Below, piece after piece: positions 44,698 to 56,707 of a DNA stretch of 64,000 bases; within the stretch, counting starts at the first letter, position 1, and every line of letters begins with the position of its first letter. The position numbers were made by a program, and so were the translations under genes. The notes below the pieces were generated by a model. It was given only the letters and a program-made list of their open reading frames with translations. It was not told where the DNA came from and searched no databases. The stretch is from Symsagittifera roscoffensis (lineage: Eukaryota; Xenacoelomorpha; Acoela; Convolutidae). Location: positions 30,604,401 to 30,668,400 of the forward strand of contig NC_087067.1 of the NCBI RefSeq assembly GCF_963678635.1, written 5' to 3'.

Positions 44698-45591
44698 CTA
44701 ACCATTTAATATTGTTGATATATACATTTTACAATTCAATTTTGAACAATTCATTCTTTTAGTAATTGAAATTTTACCCAATTGTTAACTGAATAGCAGT
44801 AATTCGAGAAGTTAAGTTTTTTATCAAAGTGAGAAAAAAAGTGCGAAATCGATCTATGGGGGGATATCACCATACCAGCAACTGTTGCCTCCTTTCAGTA
44901 CAATTTCCGGACGGGTTTCGAAACGCCGCCTTTCGGCTGAGAGTCGAGCGCCATGCGTTTTCCTCTACTCGGACCCCAAGAAATTTTGTTCCACTTCAAT
45001 TTTATAGTAACAAGTTAGGTACAAGTCTTAGAAATGATTGCAGCAAAATTAATGGGCATTTTTGGCTTTCATCAGTGTTCTCGTTTTTCAAGATCTTTAG
45101 CCACTTCAACCTTTTAGCTCTTTCAACCTTTCTATAAAATCAAAGCTTTTGTCATAGATTTCAGACGTTTATTTTTCAGTCTCCTGTAGACACGGAAAAT
45201 GGAAATGTCGAAATTTTCAAGCCAATTTCATTATTTTAGAGTTTTCAGTGTTTCGTAATTTTTCCTTATTTTTTAGCTTCATTTGGCTTAAAGTAATTTT
45301 TCATTCTTATTTTGGTCAAATTGATTTTTGCCTAAATAGAAGTGGCGGCCGCCGCACTTGACGAATTTTCCTTTCTTCGAGATTCAGCAATAAAACATGC
45401 ATTTTTGAGGAAATCGGTCACCGCAGGCAACAGTTAAGCTACGCTGCCAAAATCTTGTGCTTTCCTATATACCATATAGTTTGGTCGCATATAATAGGTA
45501 TATAACGCCATTTTACATGTAAACAAATCAATACCCCCAAACTTTAGAAGGGAAAACATGCACCGACCAAAACCTAATTCCATTCCCGTTT
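44698..45591. other. Gene-less right end of the Maverick
   Basis: About 0.9 kb between protease and TIR. A 102-codon ORF (44829-45137) has no recognisable content. The sequence is less AT-rich at 44880-44980 and 45345-45385 (GCGGCCGCCGC). AACTGTTGCCT (44880-44890) and its inverse (45425-45435) bracket about 555 bp, which could be a small non-autonomous insertion, but no target duplication is evident. Confidence 0.4.
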
Positions 45592-45852
45592 CCACAACGT
45601 TCAGTGGGAATACTCAATAATATACCGAAGTTTTACATGAGGACTATTAGGTATAAAACTATACATGGTGACAATTAGGATTATTACATAGTGACCGTTA
45701 GGTATAAAATTATACATGGTGACAATTAGGATTATTACATGGTGACCATTGCTGATCATTTAATACATGGTGACCATTATGATTTATACCTAATGGTCAT
45801 CCATGTATGACAACCCCCCCCCCCGATCCTAACGCACTATATGCATACTACT
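45592..45852 (-). repeat. Maverick right TIR (261 bp)
   Basis: Inverse of 29914-30126 with one extra ~48-bp internal unit: the phrase CATGGTGACAATTAGGATTA occurs twice here (about 45664 and 45716) but once in the left arm. It ends ...GCATACTACT at 45852. Confidence 0.95.
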
Positions 45853-45858
45853 GGTGTA
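45853..45858. other. Maverick target-site duplication, right (GGTGTA)
   Basis: Perfect copy of 29908-29913. The following CCCTATCTGAAATTACT continues the LTR as in the solo LTR at 28589. Confidence 0.95.
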
Positions 45859-45903
45859 CCCTATCTGAAATTACTCTTGGAATTAGACCTCCATCTCAAC
45901 TCA
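45859..45903 (+). repeat. 5' LTR, right part (last 45 bp)
   Basis: Continues the LTR interrupted at 29913 and ends CTCAACTCA (CA terminus). Total LTR length without the Maverick is 378 bp. Confidence 0.85.
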
Positions 45904-45905
45904 TC

Positions 45906-45915
45906 TGGTGCGACC
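45906..45915 (+). other. Candidate tRNA primer-binding site
   Basis: TGGTGCGACC begins 2 bases after the LTR's terminal CA, the expected place, and starts with the TGG that pairs to a tRNA CCA end. The cognate tRNA was not identified. Confidence 0.5.
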
Positions 45916-46040
45916 AAAAGTCTGGAATGAGACCTTAAACGACAAATTAGCTTAAAACTAACCAAATAGATTAGATTTAGACAAAAAAAAACATTTCTAA
46001 AAATGTTACATGACAACGATTTAATTGAAATGTCTCTACG

Positions 46041-47539
46041 ACTCAATAGATCAGAGCCATTATTCCGAATAATACGAGAACTACCCGATATTGGAAAAAG
46101 ATCTCGGACAAGAGACGATATACGACTACAAAGGAACTTACCAATAAGTTTCTTGGTCGTACGGCAAAAGCCAACACAAATTTTATACTTAGAATTTTAA
46201 TAGCAATGAATTTAGATTTTCATTTGCAAGCATAATATTTTGAAGAAAAATCTTCAACGACAATTACAGGCGCTAAATTTAATATTATACTATAACGACT
46301 GATAAAAACATCTCTATTCCTTCTCTTCAAATCTGCAGTAAATTTAAAAGATATCTGGAAAAAATAATTATTGAAAAAAAAATTATAAAAACTAGTTAGT
46401 AAACACGCAAATTGTTAGCATATATAAATCATCTCTTCATCTCAGCTTCAGCACTTAAACATAACAGCGAATCATAAATCCACTAACATCAACAAAAACT
46501 AATATAACAAAAAAAATTTATCAATGAAACCTTATTTTCAAAACTTAAATTATAAAAGCTTATCCTATTTCTTATTCCTTTTTAAATTAAATTTTTTAAA
46601 CTAAATAGATCATCAAGGCTTTCCTTGCATCTTTAATTCACTTCTGCTTGAATTAAATTTAAATTCATTAATTTTACACTTGATCATCAAGTCTTATGCT
46701 TTGATCAAATAGAAGAATTTTGTTCTCCCCCTCACAATTAATAAGTGTCTAACGACCTCAAATGTCGATTCACTATCCAACCCTTCCTCAAGACCCAGGA
46801 CTAATAGAAATTTTTCAATCACACTAACCATTTTAATTAAGATAAACAGTGAAGAACTTCTGTTATTCATCCTTCACTTGACCCCCCTCTTACCTGACCC
46901 AAGATAATACTTAAACTTAGTAAGTTTAAAATAGTATCTAACGAACAACTTGTGTTCTAATAATATCTGAACCTTTTGGAACCTTTACTACACCGGAACT
47001 TTTTCTCCAACCCTTGAACACAATCACACCCCTAAGTAAGATTAAGTAAGTTAACACCTTAACTTAGACTAGCCACGAGAAAGTAAAAATCATTCTCAGG
47101 AATCGATATATACTTTTCTCTCCAACCCCGAAATACATGACCCAAGTTAGGGTTACCCGCAAAAACTGTAAGAACCAACAGTTTGAGACGTTAAAAATCA
47201 CTAATCCCAAAATTGCATCCGTCATCCTAAACCTTATGTCACCAGACAATTTAGGAAATAAACAAACAATCATAATACACAATTGAGAAATAAACAACAA
47301 AAAATATGATCTCGTACTTACTCCACACAAACAATCAAAAGGATATATTAGAACAAAACGACAAACAACCACAAGAAAAAATTTTAAGTAAACAAAGACA
47401 GATTAAACGAAAAAGATTTTCAAAGCGAAGGAACGCAGTCTCCAAATCAGAAACAGGTAATAAACAGGGAAGGACTTTATCAGTTAAAAGACTCCAAAAA
47501 TTAAAATTACCAAGTTAATGATACATTATTTTTTTATAC
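46041..47539 (+). repeat. Leader tandem duplication, unit 1 (1,499-bp offset)
   Basis: From ACTCAATAGATCAGAGCC at 46041 the sequence is repeated from 47540 with no difference I could see, including a 70-codon basic ORF (47306-47518). It is mostly AT-rich untranslated sequence with polypyrimidine stretches. Confidence 0.95.
47306..47518 (+). CDS. Small basic ORF in retroelement leader, 70 aa (identical copy at 48805-49017)
   Basis: Lys/Arg/Gln-rich (KQRQIKRKRFSKRRNAVSKS). Identical in both tandem units because of the recent duplication, not selection. It may be an upstream piece of gag or a chance ORF. Confidence 0.25.
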   Translation: MISYLLHTNNQKDILEQNDKQPQEKILSKQRQIKRKRFSKRRNAVSKSETGNKQGRTLSVKRLQKLKLPS

Positions 47540-49035
47540 ACTCAATAGATCAGAGCCATTATTCCGAATAATACGAGAACTACCCGATATTGGAAAAAGA
47601 TCTCGGACAAGAGACGATATACGACTACAAAGGAACTTACCAATAAGTTTCTTGGTCGTACGGCAAAAGCCAACACAAATTTTATACTTAGAATTTTAAT
47701 AGCAATGAATTTAGATTTTCATTTGCAAGCATAATATTTTGAAGAAAAATCTTCAACGACAATTACAGGCGCTAAATTTAATATTATACTATAACGACTG
47801 ATAAAAACATCTCTATTCCTTCTCTTCAAATCTGCAGTAAATTTAAAAGATATCTGGAAAAAATAATTATTGAAAAAAAAATTATAAAAACTAGTTAGTA
47901 AACACGCAAATTGTTAGCATATATAAATCATCTCTTCATCTCAGCTTCAGCACTTAAACATAACAGCGAATCATAAATCCACTAACATCAACAAAAACTA
48001 ATATAACAAAAAAAATTTATCAATGAAACCTTATTTTCAAAACTTAAATTATAAAAGCTTATCCTATTTCTTATTCCTTTTTAAATTAAATTTTTTAAAC
48101 TAAATAGATCATCAAGGCTTTCCTTGCATCTTTAATTCACTTCTGCTTGAATTAAATTTAAATTCATTAATTTTACACTTGATCATCAAGTCTTATGCTT
48201 TGATCAAATAGAAGAATTTTGTTCTCCCCCTCACAATTAATAAGTGTCTAACGACCTCAAATGTCGATTCACTATCCAACCCTTCCTCAAGACCCAGGAC
48301 TAATAGAAATTTTTCAATCACACTAACCATTTTAATTAAGATAAACAGTGAAGAACTTCTGTTATTCATCCTTCACTTGACCCCCCTCTTACCTGACCCA
48401 AGATAATACTTAAACTTAGTAAGTTTAAAATAGTATCTAACGAACAACTTGTGTTCTAATAATATCTGAACCTTTTGGAACCTTTACTACACCGGAACTT
48501 TTTCTCCAACCCTTGAACACAATCACACCCCTAAGTAAGATTAAGTAAGTTAACACCTTAACTTAGACTAGCCACGAGAAAGTAAAAATCATTCTCAGGA
48601 ATCGATATATACTTTTCTCTCCAACCCCGAAATACATGACCCAAGTTAGGGTTACCCGCAAAAACTGTAAGAACCAACAGTTTGAGACGTTAAAAATCAC
48701 TAATCCCAAAATTGCATCCGTCATCCTAAACCTTATGTCACCAGACAATTTAGGAAATAAACAAACAATCATAATACACAATTGAGAAATAAACAACAAA
48801 AAATATGATCTCGTACTTACTCCACACAAACAATCAAAAGGATATATTAGAACAAAACGACAAACAACCACAAGAAAAAATTTTAAGTAAACAAAGACAG
48901 ATTAAACGAAAAAGATTTTCAAAGCGAAGGAACGCAGTCTCCAAATCAGAAACAGGTAATAAACAGGGAAGGACTTTATCAGTTAAAAGACTCCAAAAAT
49001 TAAAATTACCAAGTTAATGATACATTATTTTTTTC
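47540..49035 (+). repeat. Leader tandem duplication, unit 2
   Basis: Copy of 46041-47536. After TACATTATTTTTTT the units differ: unit 1 runs into ATAC and the second copy, unit 2 into the gag leader (CTGACTCAG). Confidence 0.95.
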
Positions 49036-49181
49036 TGACTCAGAAACCACATCACAATCATCAATACTAGGAAAACGAAGAACAAAAACGACATAAAAAA
49101 GCAAACCAGTACGTCTCTACAATTGGAAACAACCAATAAAACACATTGAAAACTACAACTTAACAGTCATAAAACACAAAA

Positions 49182-49797
49182 ATGAGTCAAAATGAAGAAA
49201 GCGAAGACGAAAACTCCATCCTCCCATTTTTAATCAATTCCCTCACTGATGATAGAGGACAAACACAATTTTGTCAAAATTTAATCGCCATTTTTTTTTT
49301 GAAAAAGGAACTAGTCCATGTACAGCAGAATTTCCAGATGTAAAAATCAAATGACAAATTATTGATCACTATCTAAGAGGAATATGTAACATAGCACAAC
49401 AGTACGGAATTCATACCATAGGAATCCATTCACCAAGTAAAGTTGATTGTAGATATCTACTTCAAAGAGACGACGTAGATATAGAATATTCAAAAGTATT
49501 CACAGAATACATAAAAAATATACAACATCAAAATTCACAAAGAGCGAATTCAAAACTCACTAACAATGTATTTAAAATGATTTATAGTTACCTAACTATA
49601 CTAGAAAAAATAGAATCTCAAGGAACTTCACCAGTTCAAACATCGAAACACAGTACTGTAAGACATGAAATTGCAATATTCTCCGAGTTTTTAAATACAA
49701 TCAGTGAAATTTTAACCAGTAACGAACTTCGCAGAATTTTAAACACGATTTACAAAAATCTTATCATGGTTTATCATTTATTATTTCACACATAAAA
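49182..49797 (+). pseudogene. gag: Retroelement gag, N-terminal part, broken
   Basis: ATG 49182 opens an acidic N-terminus (SQNEESEDENS). The frame is lost near a run of ten T at 49291-49300 and there is a stop near 49350. From about 49370 to 49797 a second frame is open and helical (QQYGIHTIGIHSP, VFTEYIKNIQ, MIYSYLTILEKIESQ, ELRRILNTIYKNL). The region precedes the capsid-like part by about 2.9 kb because of the inserted block. Function inferred from position in the element; no domain recognised. Confidence 0.5.
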
Positions 49798-49810
49798 TTG
49801 ATTTAATCTC

Positions 49811-50153
49811 ACAAGCAAGAAAAAATTTTAGACTTCAAAATCAACTGATGAAACTGTATTAGCAGAACAATCAGATTATGTTTGGGACCCTGAATGTTCT
49901 CATCCACTATTTCTGAACATACCAACAGATATTTCAAGTCAAGCAATAAGCACAATCTCAATTCACAAAGATTATGTTAAAGTATATCCACCAACAACTG
50001 ACGCAACACCTTTGAACTATAATTCATTTCTACCCGATAGAATAGGAAATAATAGTTTAAACTCAACCCTCATGCAACAAAAAAACCTAAACGGAGCTAG
50101 GAATCTCACACAACAAGATTTTCAAACACCATCACATTTCGCAAATGAAGAAG
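49811..50153 (+). repeat. Gag segment, first of two direct copies (~343 bp)
   Basis: From ACAAGCAAGAAAAAATTTTAG to TTTCGCAAATGAAGAAG. It matches 51592-51935 with roughly 90% identity and reads as an Asp/Ser/Asn-rich protein (SDYVWDPE, NIPTDISSQA). Confidence 0.88.
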
Positions 50154-51591
50154 CTGAGCTTCTTTTTCATTCTAAATTCGTATTTGAGACCTTTATTCTA
50201 GTGCACTCCTTGCAACGGAAGGTTCCGCTGTGCAATCTGGGGGAATGGCAAACTATAACCCAAGAAGTTTTTAGCAAAAGCTATAATAGTATTTACAGTA
50301 GCTCGACTTCCCTTTCGACTTGGAAAATAGCTCCCAAAACGATAGCAGAAGCCCAAAAATCGGAACGGACAAATCAAAGTTCTCAGGAACAGGTTGGACA
50401 ACGTGCAAGACCCCAGAAGTCGATCGATCTTACATTGTTCTCGTCCAAATCCGCAGGATTACTTGCACCCCAATTGGTAGCTACTCGTCTAGCTACAACC
50501 TCAATCGTGATTCCAGGGAAAAGCGCGATGGGTCCCAAAAGACCGGTGGAGACAAATTACAGTCACCCAGAACTCAAATCAACCGACACCTACAATTCCA
50601 GTCATACCTCAACCTCAGTCACTAGACTGACTACAGTTGAATTCCAGCGTCTGATACCAGTTTCATCGGAAGGAGACCTGGCACTTATCCCGCCAGTACG
50701 ACCTCTGCAGTGTAAGATGAAGCTATCCAAACAAAAGAAACCTCAATCGAAAACTCCTTCTATGGAAACAGACGACACCGATTCAGCCTTCAACTCTTCG
50801 AGGAAAACACAAGGACATACACAGGGGGAATCTATCGGATATCTGTTGAAAGATAACAATTTGTCAAGCCTTCAATTGTTTTCTAACTGATTTATATCAT
50901 CAATTTACAGTTGAGAATCTTGTTCTACTTGGCTAGCTTGTAGTTAGATAGGTTGACAATTGAAAAAGTTTCAATGGGGGAACTATTATAAATTTTGACA
51001 ACATTTTAAGAAACATTATGATCGTTTACAATGTGCAAAAAGACAAAATTTAAGCAATTTTTTTTGCTAAAACTATTATTTTACAGAAAACAAATCTGTG
51101 AAACTTTTGATAGCTTCCGTAGTTTTGCAAAAACAAAAAGATATCTGACACAAAATACCTAAGTGCTGAAACTGGTAAATCGCGTGAATAGCATGAATTG
51201 TTTCTCAAAACAAAAATTTGTCATAACCCAGCTTCCGATGAAACATTTTTTTAAAAATCATTCTTATCATAAGTCCCTATGCAAGGTCAACTTATATTTT
51301 GCCAGCTGCTCAAACATGAAAGAAGACTTTTGTTTAATATAATTAATTCGCAAACCGTGAAAGTTGTCTAGGACAATGTAATTAAGCTTCGTTTGTTTTA
51401 ATTTATTGAAAATAAATTGATAGCTTCAGCAGCTTTGCAAAATTATTATAACATTAAGATCTGACTCAATATATCTAAGCACTGAAACAGGTAAATAGTT
51501 GAAGTGGTGTTAAAGGAATGTTGAACCAGATCCAAACTATATATTACTTTTGGTTATAATTTAGATATTTTATCCCTATAAAATATTGAAG
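50154..51591 (+). repeat. 1.44-kb block copied from the 26.4-28.3 kb repeat region
   Basis: CTGAGCTTC at 50154 matches 26447. Homology continues through the ORF, its tail and the GATAGCTTCCGTAG repeat, minus about 400 bp equivalent to 27387-27797, and ends inside an LTR start (about 51525-51591, TTGAACCAGATCC). The ORF is intact here from gag into the block: 50012-50890 is one frame, a chimaera of the gag segment and the repeat protein (KIAPKTIAEAQKSERTNQSS ... SSLQLFSN). Confidence 0.85.
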
Positions 51592-51935
51592 ACAAGCAAG
51601 AAAAAATTTTAGACTTCAAATTCAACTGATGACGCTGTATTAGCAGAGCAATCAGATTATGTTTGGGACCCTGAATGGTCTCATCTACTTTTCCTGAACA
51701 TACCAACAGATATTTCAAGTCAAGCAACAAGCACAATCTCAATTCACAAAGATTGTGTTAAAGTATATCCATTCACAACTGACGCAACACCTTTAAACTA
51801 TGATTCATTTCTACCCGATAGAATGGGAAACATTAGTTTAAACTCAACTCTCATACAACAAGAAAACCTAAATGGAACTAGAAATCTTACACAACACGAT
51901 GTTCAAACACCATCACATTTGCAAATGAAGAAATA
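51592..51935 (+). repeat. Gag segment, second direct copy
   Basis: Copy of 49811-50153. One base is missing in TTTGCAAATG compared with TTTCGCAAATG, putting a TAG soon after. It joins the downstream gag sequence, so this is the original junction side. Confidence 0.88.
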
Positions 51936-53588
51936 GTTGAAACAGTAACAACGACAACACAAAGTATTTCACCAATACATCCAAATTTTACAACCCAAGA
52001 CCTAAAAATCCAAAATTAAAACAGGTAACATTACAATCTACGGTTAAGCCCCCCGTTGTTCCAAAATATTCATAAATGGATTACCAAACATTTAGACCAA
52101 TGACGAAACCAACTCAAAAACAAAGAAATTCACTAGAAATAATTTTGCAAAAGACAATTATAATTATGTAAATAGACCACAAACAACTAAACCTCCTCGT
52201 ACAAACACGCAAAATTATTTATTTTCACAAAGACAAAGTTTCCAACAACCATAGTAAACTCAGTAAATTTTAACAATTATCCACGAATTTCACAAGACCA
52301 AAGTGAAAATTATCCATTTTTTCAGCAATACAAAAACAATAGACAGGAAAACCAAATAAACATAAAACACCTTATTACACATCTAATTATCTTTCATCAG
52401 ATGATGAAGATTATTATTACCAAAATCATCAACAGTTTTTTCAAAAAAACCAAAGACTACTCTTATCAGGTAAATCAACCAGATATTTTTGACCGATATA
52501 CACAAGAACAACAGATGCGACAACCTAGACTAAATCTAGCATCTCAAAACAAAAATTTTTATTCACAATACCCAGTTAATATAGATTCGTTCCAACCAAC
52601 GCAAATGCAAAATGAAATCCCCTTACCCTATTACTCACAACAACATGAAATCTCAAAGAGTCAGCTTTCAAATGTTTGACAAATGTCAAATGCTGCAGAA
52701 TCACTTCAAATGACTATGAATCCATACCTAATGTGTGGATCGTCAAACAAGCCAATAATGGTATTTACAGGTACAAACCCTGAATATTCTGTAGAAGATT
52801 ATTTAAATGCAGTCACAGCAAATTTAATCTTAAATATTGGACCTGAACCAATAAATACACCACTTCACCAAAATTGGATACATAGACGCACAGCGTTAAT
52901 AGAAACCCCACTTGATGGCGCAGCTCAAAAATGGTTTTCCCTATAGATATAAAATCAGACTGGAAAAGATTCACACAAGAATTTTCACAAATGTTTGATT
53001 CTGAAAGGAACAAACAACATCAAAGAGTTTTATGCAATGAAATTCGTAGTCTACCAAACGAAACGATCAAACAACTAGCAGTAAGGATCGAAACACTAGT
53101 CCGAAAAGCATATTCACTCAACACTCATAATTATAAAAACATAAAAATGACAGAGACTTTAATGATGACTCTAACAACTCAATTACGAAAAAAAAGATAT
53201 CAAAAAGAGAGCATCAAATCCCTCCTCAATTCGAGAACTAGATTTAAATTTTAGAAAACTAGTTGATAATCTAGAACAAGCAGAAATCACTATGAAACTA
53301 CAAGAAACTGAAAGTCTCAAACTACAATATGTTAATAAAATTCAAATCACTACAACACAAATAAATAATATACACAACTCAGATACAGATTTATCCGAAA
53401 AAATCACTAAAATTTTGAGTATATACGAGGAAAATCAAAATTTTAAAGGTAAGCCATCATTCAAAAAATGGTGTAACTATTGCCTAAGATACAGACATAA
53501 CATTGCTGAATGCAGACAGAAACAACAAGACAACCAGAATAAACCACAAAAACGCAAAGAACCAAAAAATTTTTTTATCGATACATGA
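51936..53588 (+). pseudogene. gag: Retroelement gag: capsid-like domain and CCHC zinc knuckle, broken
   Basis: Gln/Asn/Tyr-rich sequence leads into a Ty3-type gag capsid domain at 52683-53254: YSVEDYLNAVTANL, DGAAQKWFS, then WKRFTQEFSQMFDSERNK and LPNETIKQLAVRIETLVRKAYSL. The two halves are in different frames (break at about 52930-52945). A further break near 53250 precedes 53292-53588, which carries the nucleocapsid knuckle CNYCLRYRHNIAEC (C-x2-C-x4-H-x4-C) and a basic tail. Gag builds the virus-like particle and binds RNA. Confidence 0.8.
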
Positions 53589-53639
53589 AAAAAGATCAAA
53601 ATTTGCCAAATAAAAGTAATATAAAAGTAAAATAAAAGT

Positions 53640-54235
53640 AAACTTCACAGTAATAATAGTTCTGGAAAACCACTTCCAAGCAGTTCAAATTATTCAAGAA
53701 ATCAATCACCTTATAACTCTTACTACAGAGGTAGATCATCAGACAAAACTATTTCACGTAATTTCTCACAAAACAGATATAGTCGATCAAATAGACGAAA
53801 TACTCAATATCGAAATAATTATTCACGATCAAACTCAAACAGACCAGATTATTCGTTTGATAACAGTTCCCATTCAAACTCTAGAAATAGACACTATTCA
53901 AATGATAGATCAAGAAACTCATCGTACAATAGACATAGAAATTATTCCAACAATAGAAACAGAAGCTATTCAAATAATTGAAATCATCGATATCAAAACA
54001 ATTGATCACGAGATTATTCAAACAACAGATCAAATCACCAAAGATCTAATTACAACAATTATTAAAAAAGATCACGAGATAACTCACAAAATAGGAATTC
54101 AAACTACAACAATAGACAAAGAAACTACTCCCAATCACCTCATAGAAATAATACACGTTATCCAGATTATCAAAACAAATATCGAAGCAATACACCAAAA
54201 CATCAAAGACAAATAAATCAAGTACAAACAACTGA
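53640..54235 (+). pseudogene. Arg/Ser/Asn/Tyr-rich linker after the zinc knuckle
   Basis: In the coding frame the sequence is runs of R, S, N, Y (SRSNRRNTQYRNNYSRSNS-like) with a few stops. It resembles low-complexity RNA-binding tails of gag. A 119-codon Ile/Thr-rich ORF in another frame (53857-54216) is its shadow. Confidence 0.5.
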
Positions 54236-54497
54236 AGAAACCAATTCAGACCCCCTGGTATTGATAATACGGAAACTACTGAATTACAATTAAATCACAT
54301 TAATTGCGACTCTACAGACAGTGAAAGCGATACAGAAAACACAATTTTAGTGAACATGATAGAAAATGAAAATGATTATGAAACTGTTACGTACGAACAA
54401 CCTTTTCATTCACATGTCTAGGAAAATCAATTGGAACTTCTTTTAAATTATTACACTAGACCTAGAAGTAATAACATACCAATCGAGCAAATAGTAA

Positions 54498-55085
54498 ATG
54501 AAGCAACGACATTACACGAACCTGAAAAAGAACAAATACCATGTTCTAGTACAAATCATATTTACCAAAATATACCAAAAAAACCACCAAAGAAAAAATC
54601 TGGGCTATCCCTTTTCTCTTAGAAAGTTCGAAAAAAAAGAATTTCAACCACCAGAACTTGAAATAGTTTTTTTGATAGACTCTGGAGCAGAAGAGAATAT
54701 CATTAATATTCCAACCTGGAATGAAATCAAAATTTTCCATCCAAAGCTAACACCTGTGAAAACAGCCAGTAGACTAGCAAGAACACAAGGCTCAACTTTA
54801 ACAAATTACGGAAAAATCCAACTTTTCCTTGTTCCCACTAAAACACTGGAACAAAACAAACTCCTAAATAGACCATTTAAACAAATTTTTCATATCACAG
54901 ATATAAAACACAATATTATTGGACTTCCATTCATTACAAAATACATACCAACTAACAATTTAATAGACAACAAAATTAATATAAAAGATAAATATACAAG
55001 AATGAATAACACCGCTTTAACATTCTTCCAAAGAATGAACAAGCAACTACCATTTTTCTCAAAATTTTACCCCATTTATAACTAA
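54498..55085 (+). pseudogene. pol: Retroelement aspartic protease
   Basis: VFLIDSGAEENIINI (about 54665-54710) is the Asp-Ser-Gly-Ala active site and HNIIGLPF (about 54910-54933) the second conserved strand. The segment is open, but it is separated from RT by stops around 55086-55410. It would cleave Gag-Pol as a homodimer. Confidence 0.8.
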
Positions 55086-55410
55086 GAAAGAAAACATCCT
55101 TAACCACTCTCAGGATACATTTACGAAATCCCGATCAAACAAGTTCATCAATATGACAAAAATCAAAACAGACAACTTCTCTATATGTCTGATCTTGAAT
55201 TCAGACTAATTCACAAATTCTTTAGAGTAACAATTTCATCCATAAAATTTATGGAAAACTCCAACTCTGACATTTTTTTCTCTACATGTATACAACAATT
55301 CACCATATAAAATAACCCTACCTCTAGGACACATAGGATATTGTGAAACCAATGCAACAACTTCTCCCACGAAAAAAGTAGCATACCGAGTAAATAATAG
55401 ATTTCAACTA

Positions 55411-56707
55411 TTGGGTATATGTCAATCAACAATTCTTGACGAAGAATTATCAATAAATGATATAATAAGCAACAAAAAAAACACAGACTATTTCACAAAA
55501 ACACCTTATTTTAAACCAACATTCAAAATATCACACTATACAGAAGAACAAAAAAAGTTCTTGACAATGTTCAATTTTCAACACTCTCAAATAACACAGA
55601 ATGAATTCGAAAAATTAGCCGATTTACTGTTATGATATCCAACAGTTTGTGCTACATCTAAATTCGACGTTGGAAAAAAAATTCACCTCTACATCTACCT
55701 TTCAAATCTGACGCAGTTTTCAAAAAACAAAGAGCAAACAAAGTACCAATCCACTTACATGACAAAGTTGATAGATTACTTGACATTCTAGAACAATACG
55801 AAATCATATTTCCAATAAATAAAGAAGAACAGCGAAAAGGAAATACCTTTATCAACCCTGTCATTATTCTTGCCAAAGGAGAATCACTAAGAAAAGTTCT
55901 ACACGCTAGATATCTCAGTTCACTCATTGATGAATCTAAATGTAATTGGCCTATAGAATCAATTCAGGTAATTCCAACAAAAATAAACGGTAAATACTTC
56001 ACAACTGCAGACATGAATAGTGCATATAATCAAATGTCCCTGGATGATCAATCACGACGATTAACGCAATTCGTTATTGGAAATCAACAATACGAATTCA
56101 AAAGATTATTCTATGGCATATCCATAGGACCAGCAGCTTTCTCAGCATTTTTGAGTAAAGTGTTTAGACCACTTATACTCAAGAAAAATGAAATCACATA
56201 TTTATACGATGTCTTTATGCAATCACAACAAAAGATGAAATGTTCACAGTTATAGAAAAATATCATCAAATATTATAGAACGAAAACATGAAAGCAGACC
56301 CAGATAAATCAAATTTTTTCTTAAGACGCGTAAAATTTCTTGGACACATTATAGAGAAAAACACTATAACCCCATTGAAATCACGCATAGATGCAATTCA
56401 AAAACTCCAGCCACCTACAAACAAAAAGAAAATCCAAGAACCTTTTGGAATGTTAAATTTCTTAAGTAAATTTGTATATAAAATGCAATTATACTTAAGA
56501 CCATTCTACAATATTCTTAGACAACAAAACAACTTTGAATGGACAACAGAACACCAGACACGATTTGAAGAAATCAAAAAATTTCTCACAGAACAAATAT
56601 CGAATACAATTCAGATCCGAATCAACCATTTTATGCAATGTGCGATGCTTCAAATTTTGGCATCGGAGCAGCATTACTACAATCTCACAAAGAAACAATT
56701 AAAATGA
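55411..56707 (+). pseudogene. pol: Retroelement reverse transcriptase, broken, with altered active site
   Basis: The N-terminal RT part (VCATSKFDVGKK region, about 55645) follows a stop. Then NTFINPVIILAKGES, TADMNSAYNQMSLDDQS (motif A, about 56010), FKRLFYGISIGPAAFSAFL and ITYLYDVFMQS (about 56196). The catalytic YLDD-type motif reads YLYD, so one catalytic Asp is lost. After a stop near 56255 the thumb follows (KVKFLGHII..., KKKIQEPFGMLNFLSKFV) to about 56600. Ty3/gypsy-type RT by motif style. Confidence 0.85.

Larger units (their letters stand above)
29914..45852. mobile_element. Full-length Maverick/Polinton DNA transposon (15,939 bp)
   Basis: The termini are 5'-AGTAGTATGCATATAGTGCG and its exact inverse ending CTACTACT-type at 45852, giving the 5'-AG...CT-3' ends seen in the group. 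It has long TIRs, a 6-bp duplication, and the full core set: protein-primed PolB, integrase, packaging ATPase, penton-like and double jelly-roll capsid proteins, pVI-like protein and adenain-like protease. PolB and one ORF read left and all others read right from a divergent region near 35.5-35.9 kb. Length is normal for the group. Four lesions are visible, so this copy is probably not autonomous now, but it is much fresher than the retroelement it sits in. Confidence 0.97.

Noticed and set aside
44880-45435. Small TIR element inside the Maverick right end
   Set aside because: Only an 11-base inverted match (AACTGTTGCCT) and no target duplication; could be chance.
46041-49035. The 1,499-bp duplication as a pair of LTRs
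   Set aside because: The units are directly adjacent with a few-base linker, lack TG...CA ends, and a different 378-bp LTR with TG...CA and a primer-binding-site candidate is already present.
53857-54216. 119-codon Ile/Thr-rich ORF
   Set aside because: It is the out-of-frame shadow of the Arg/Ser/Asn/Tyr-rich gag tail.
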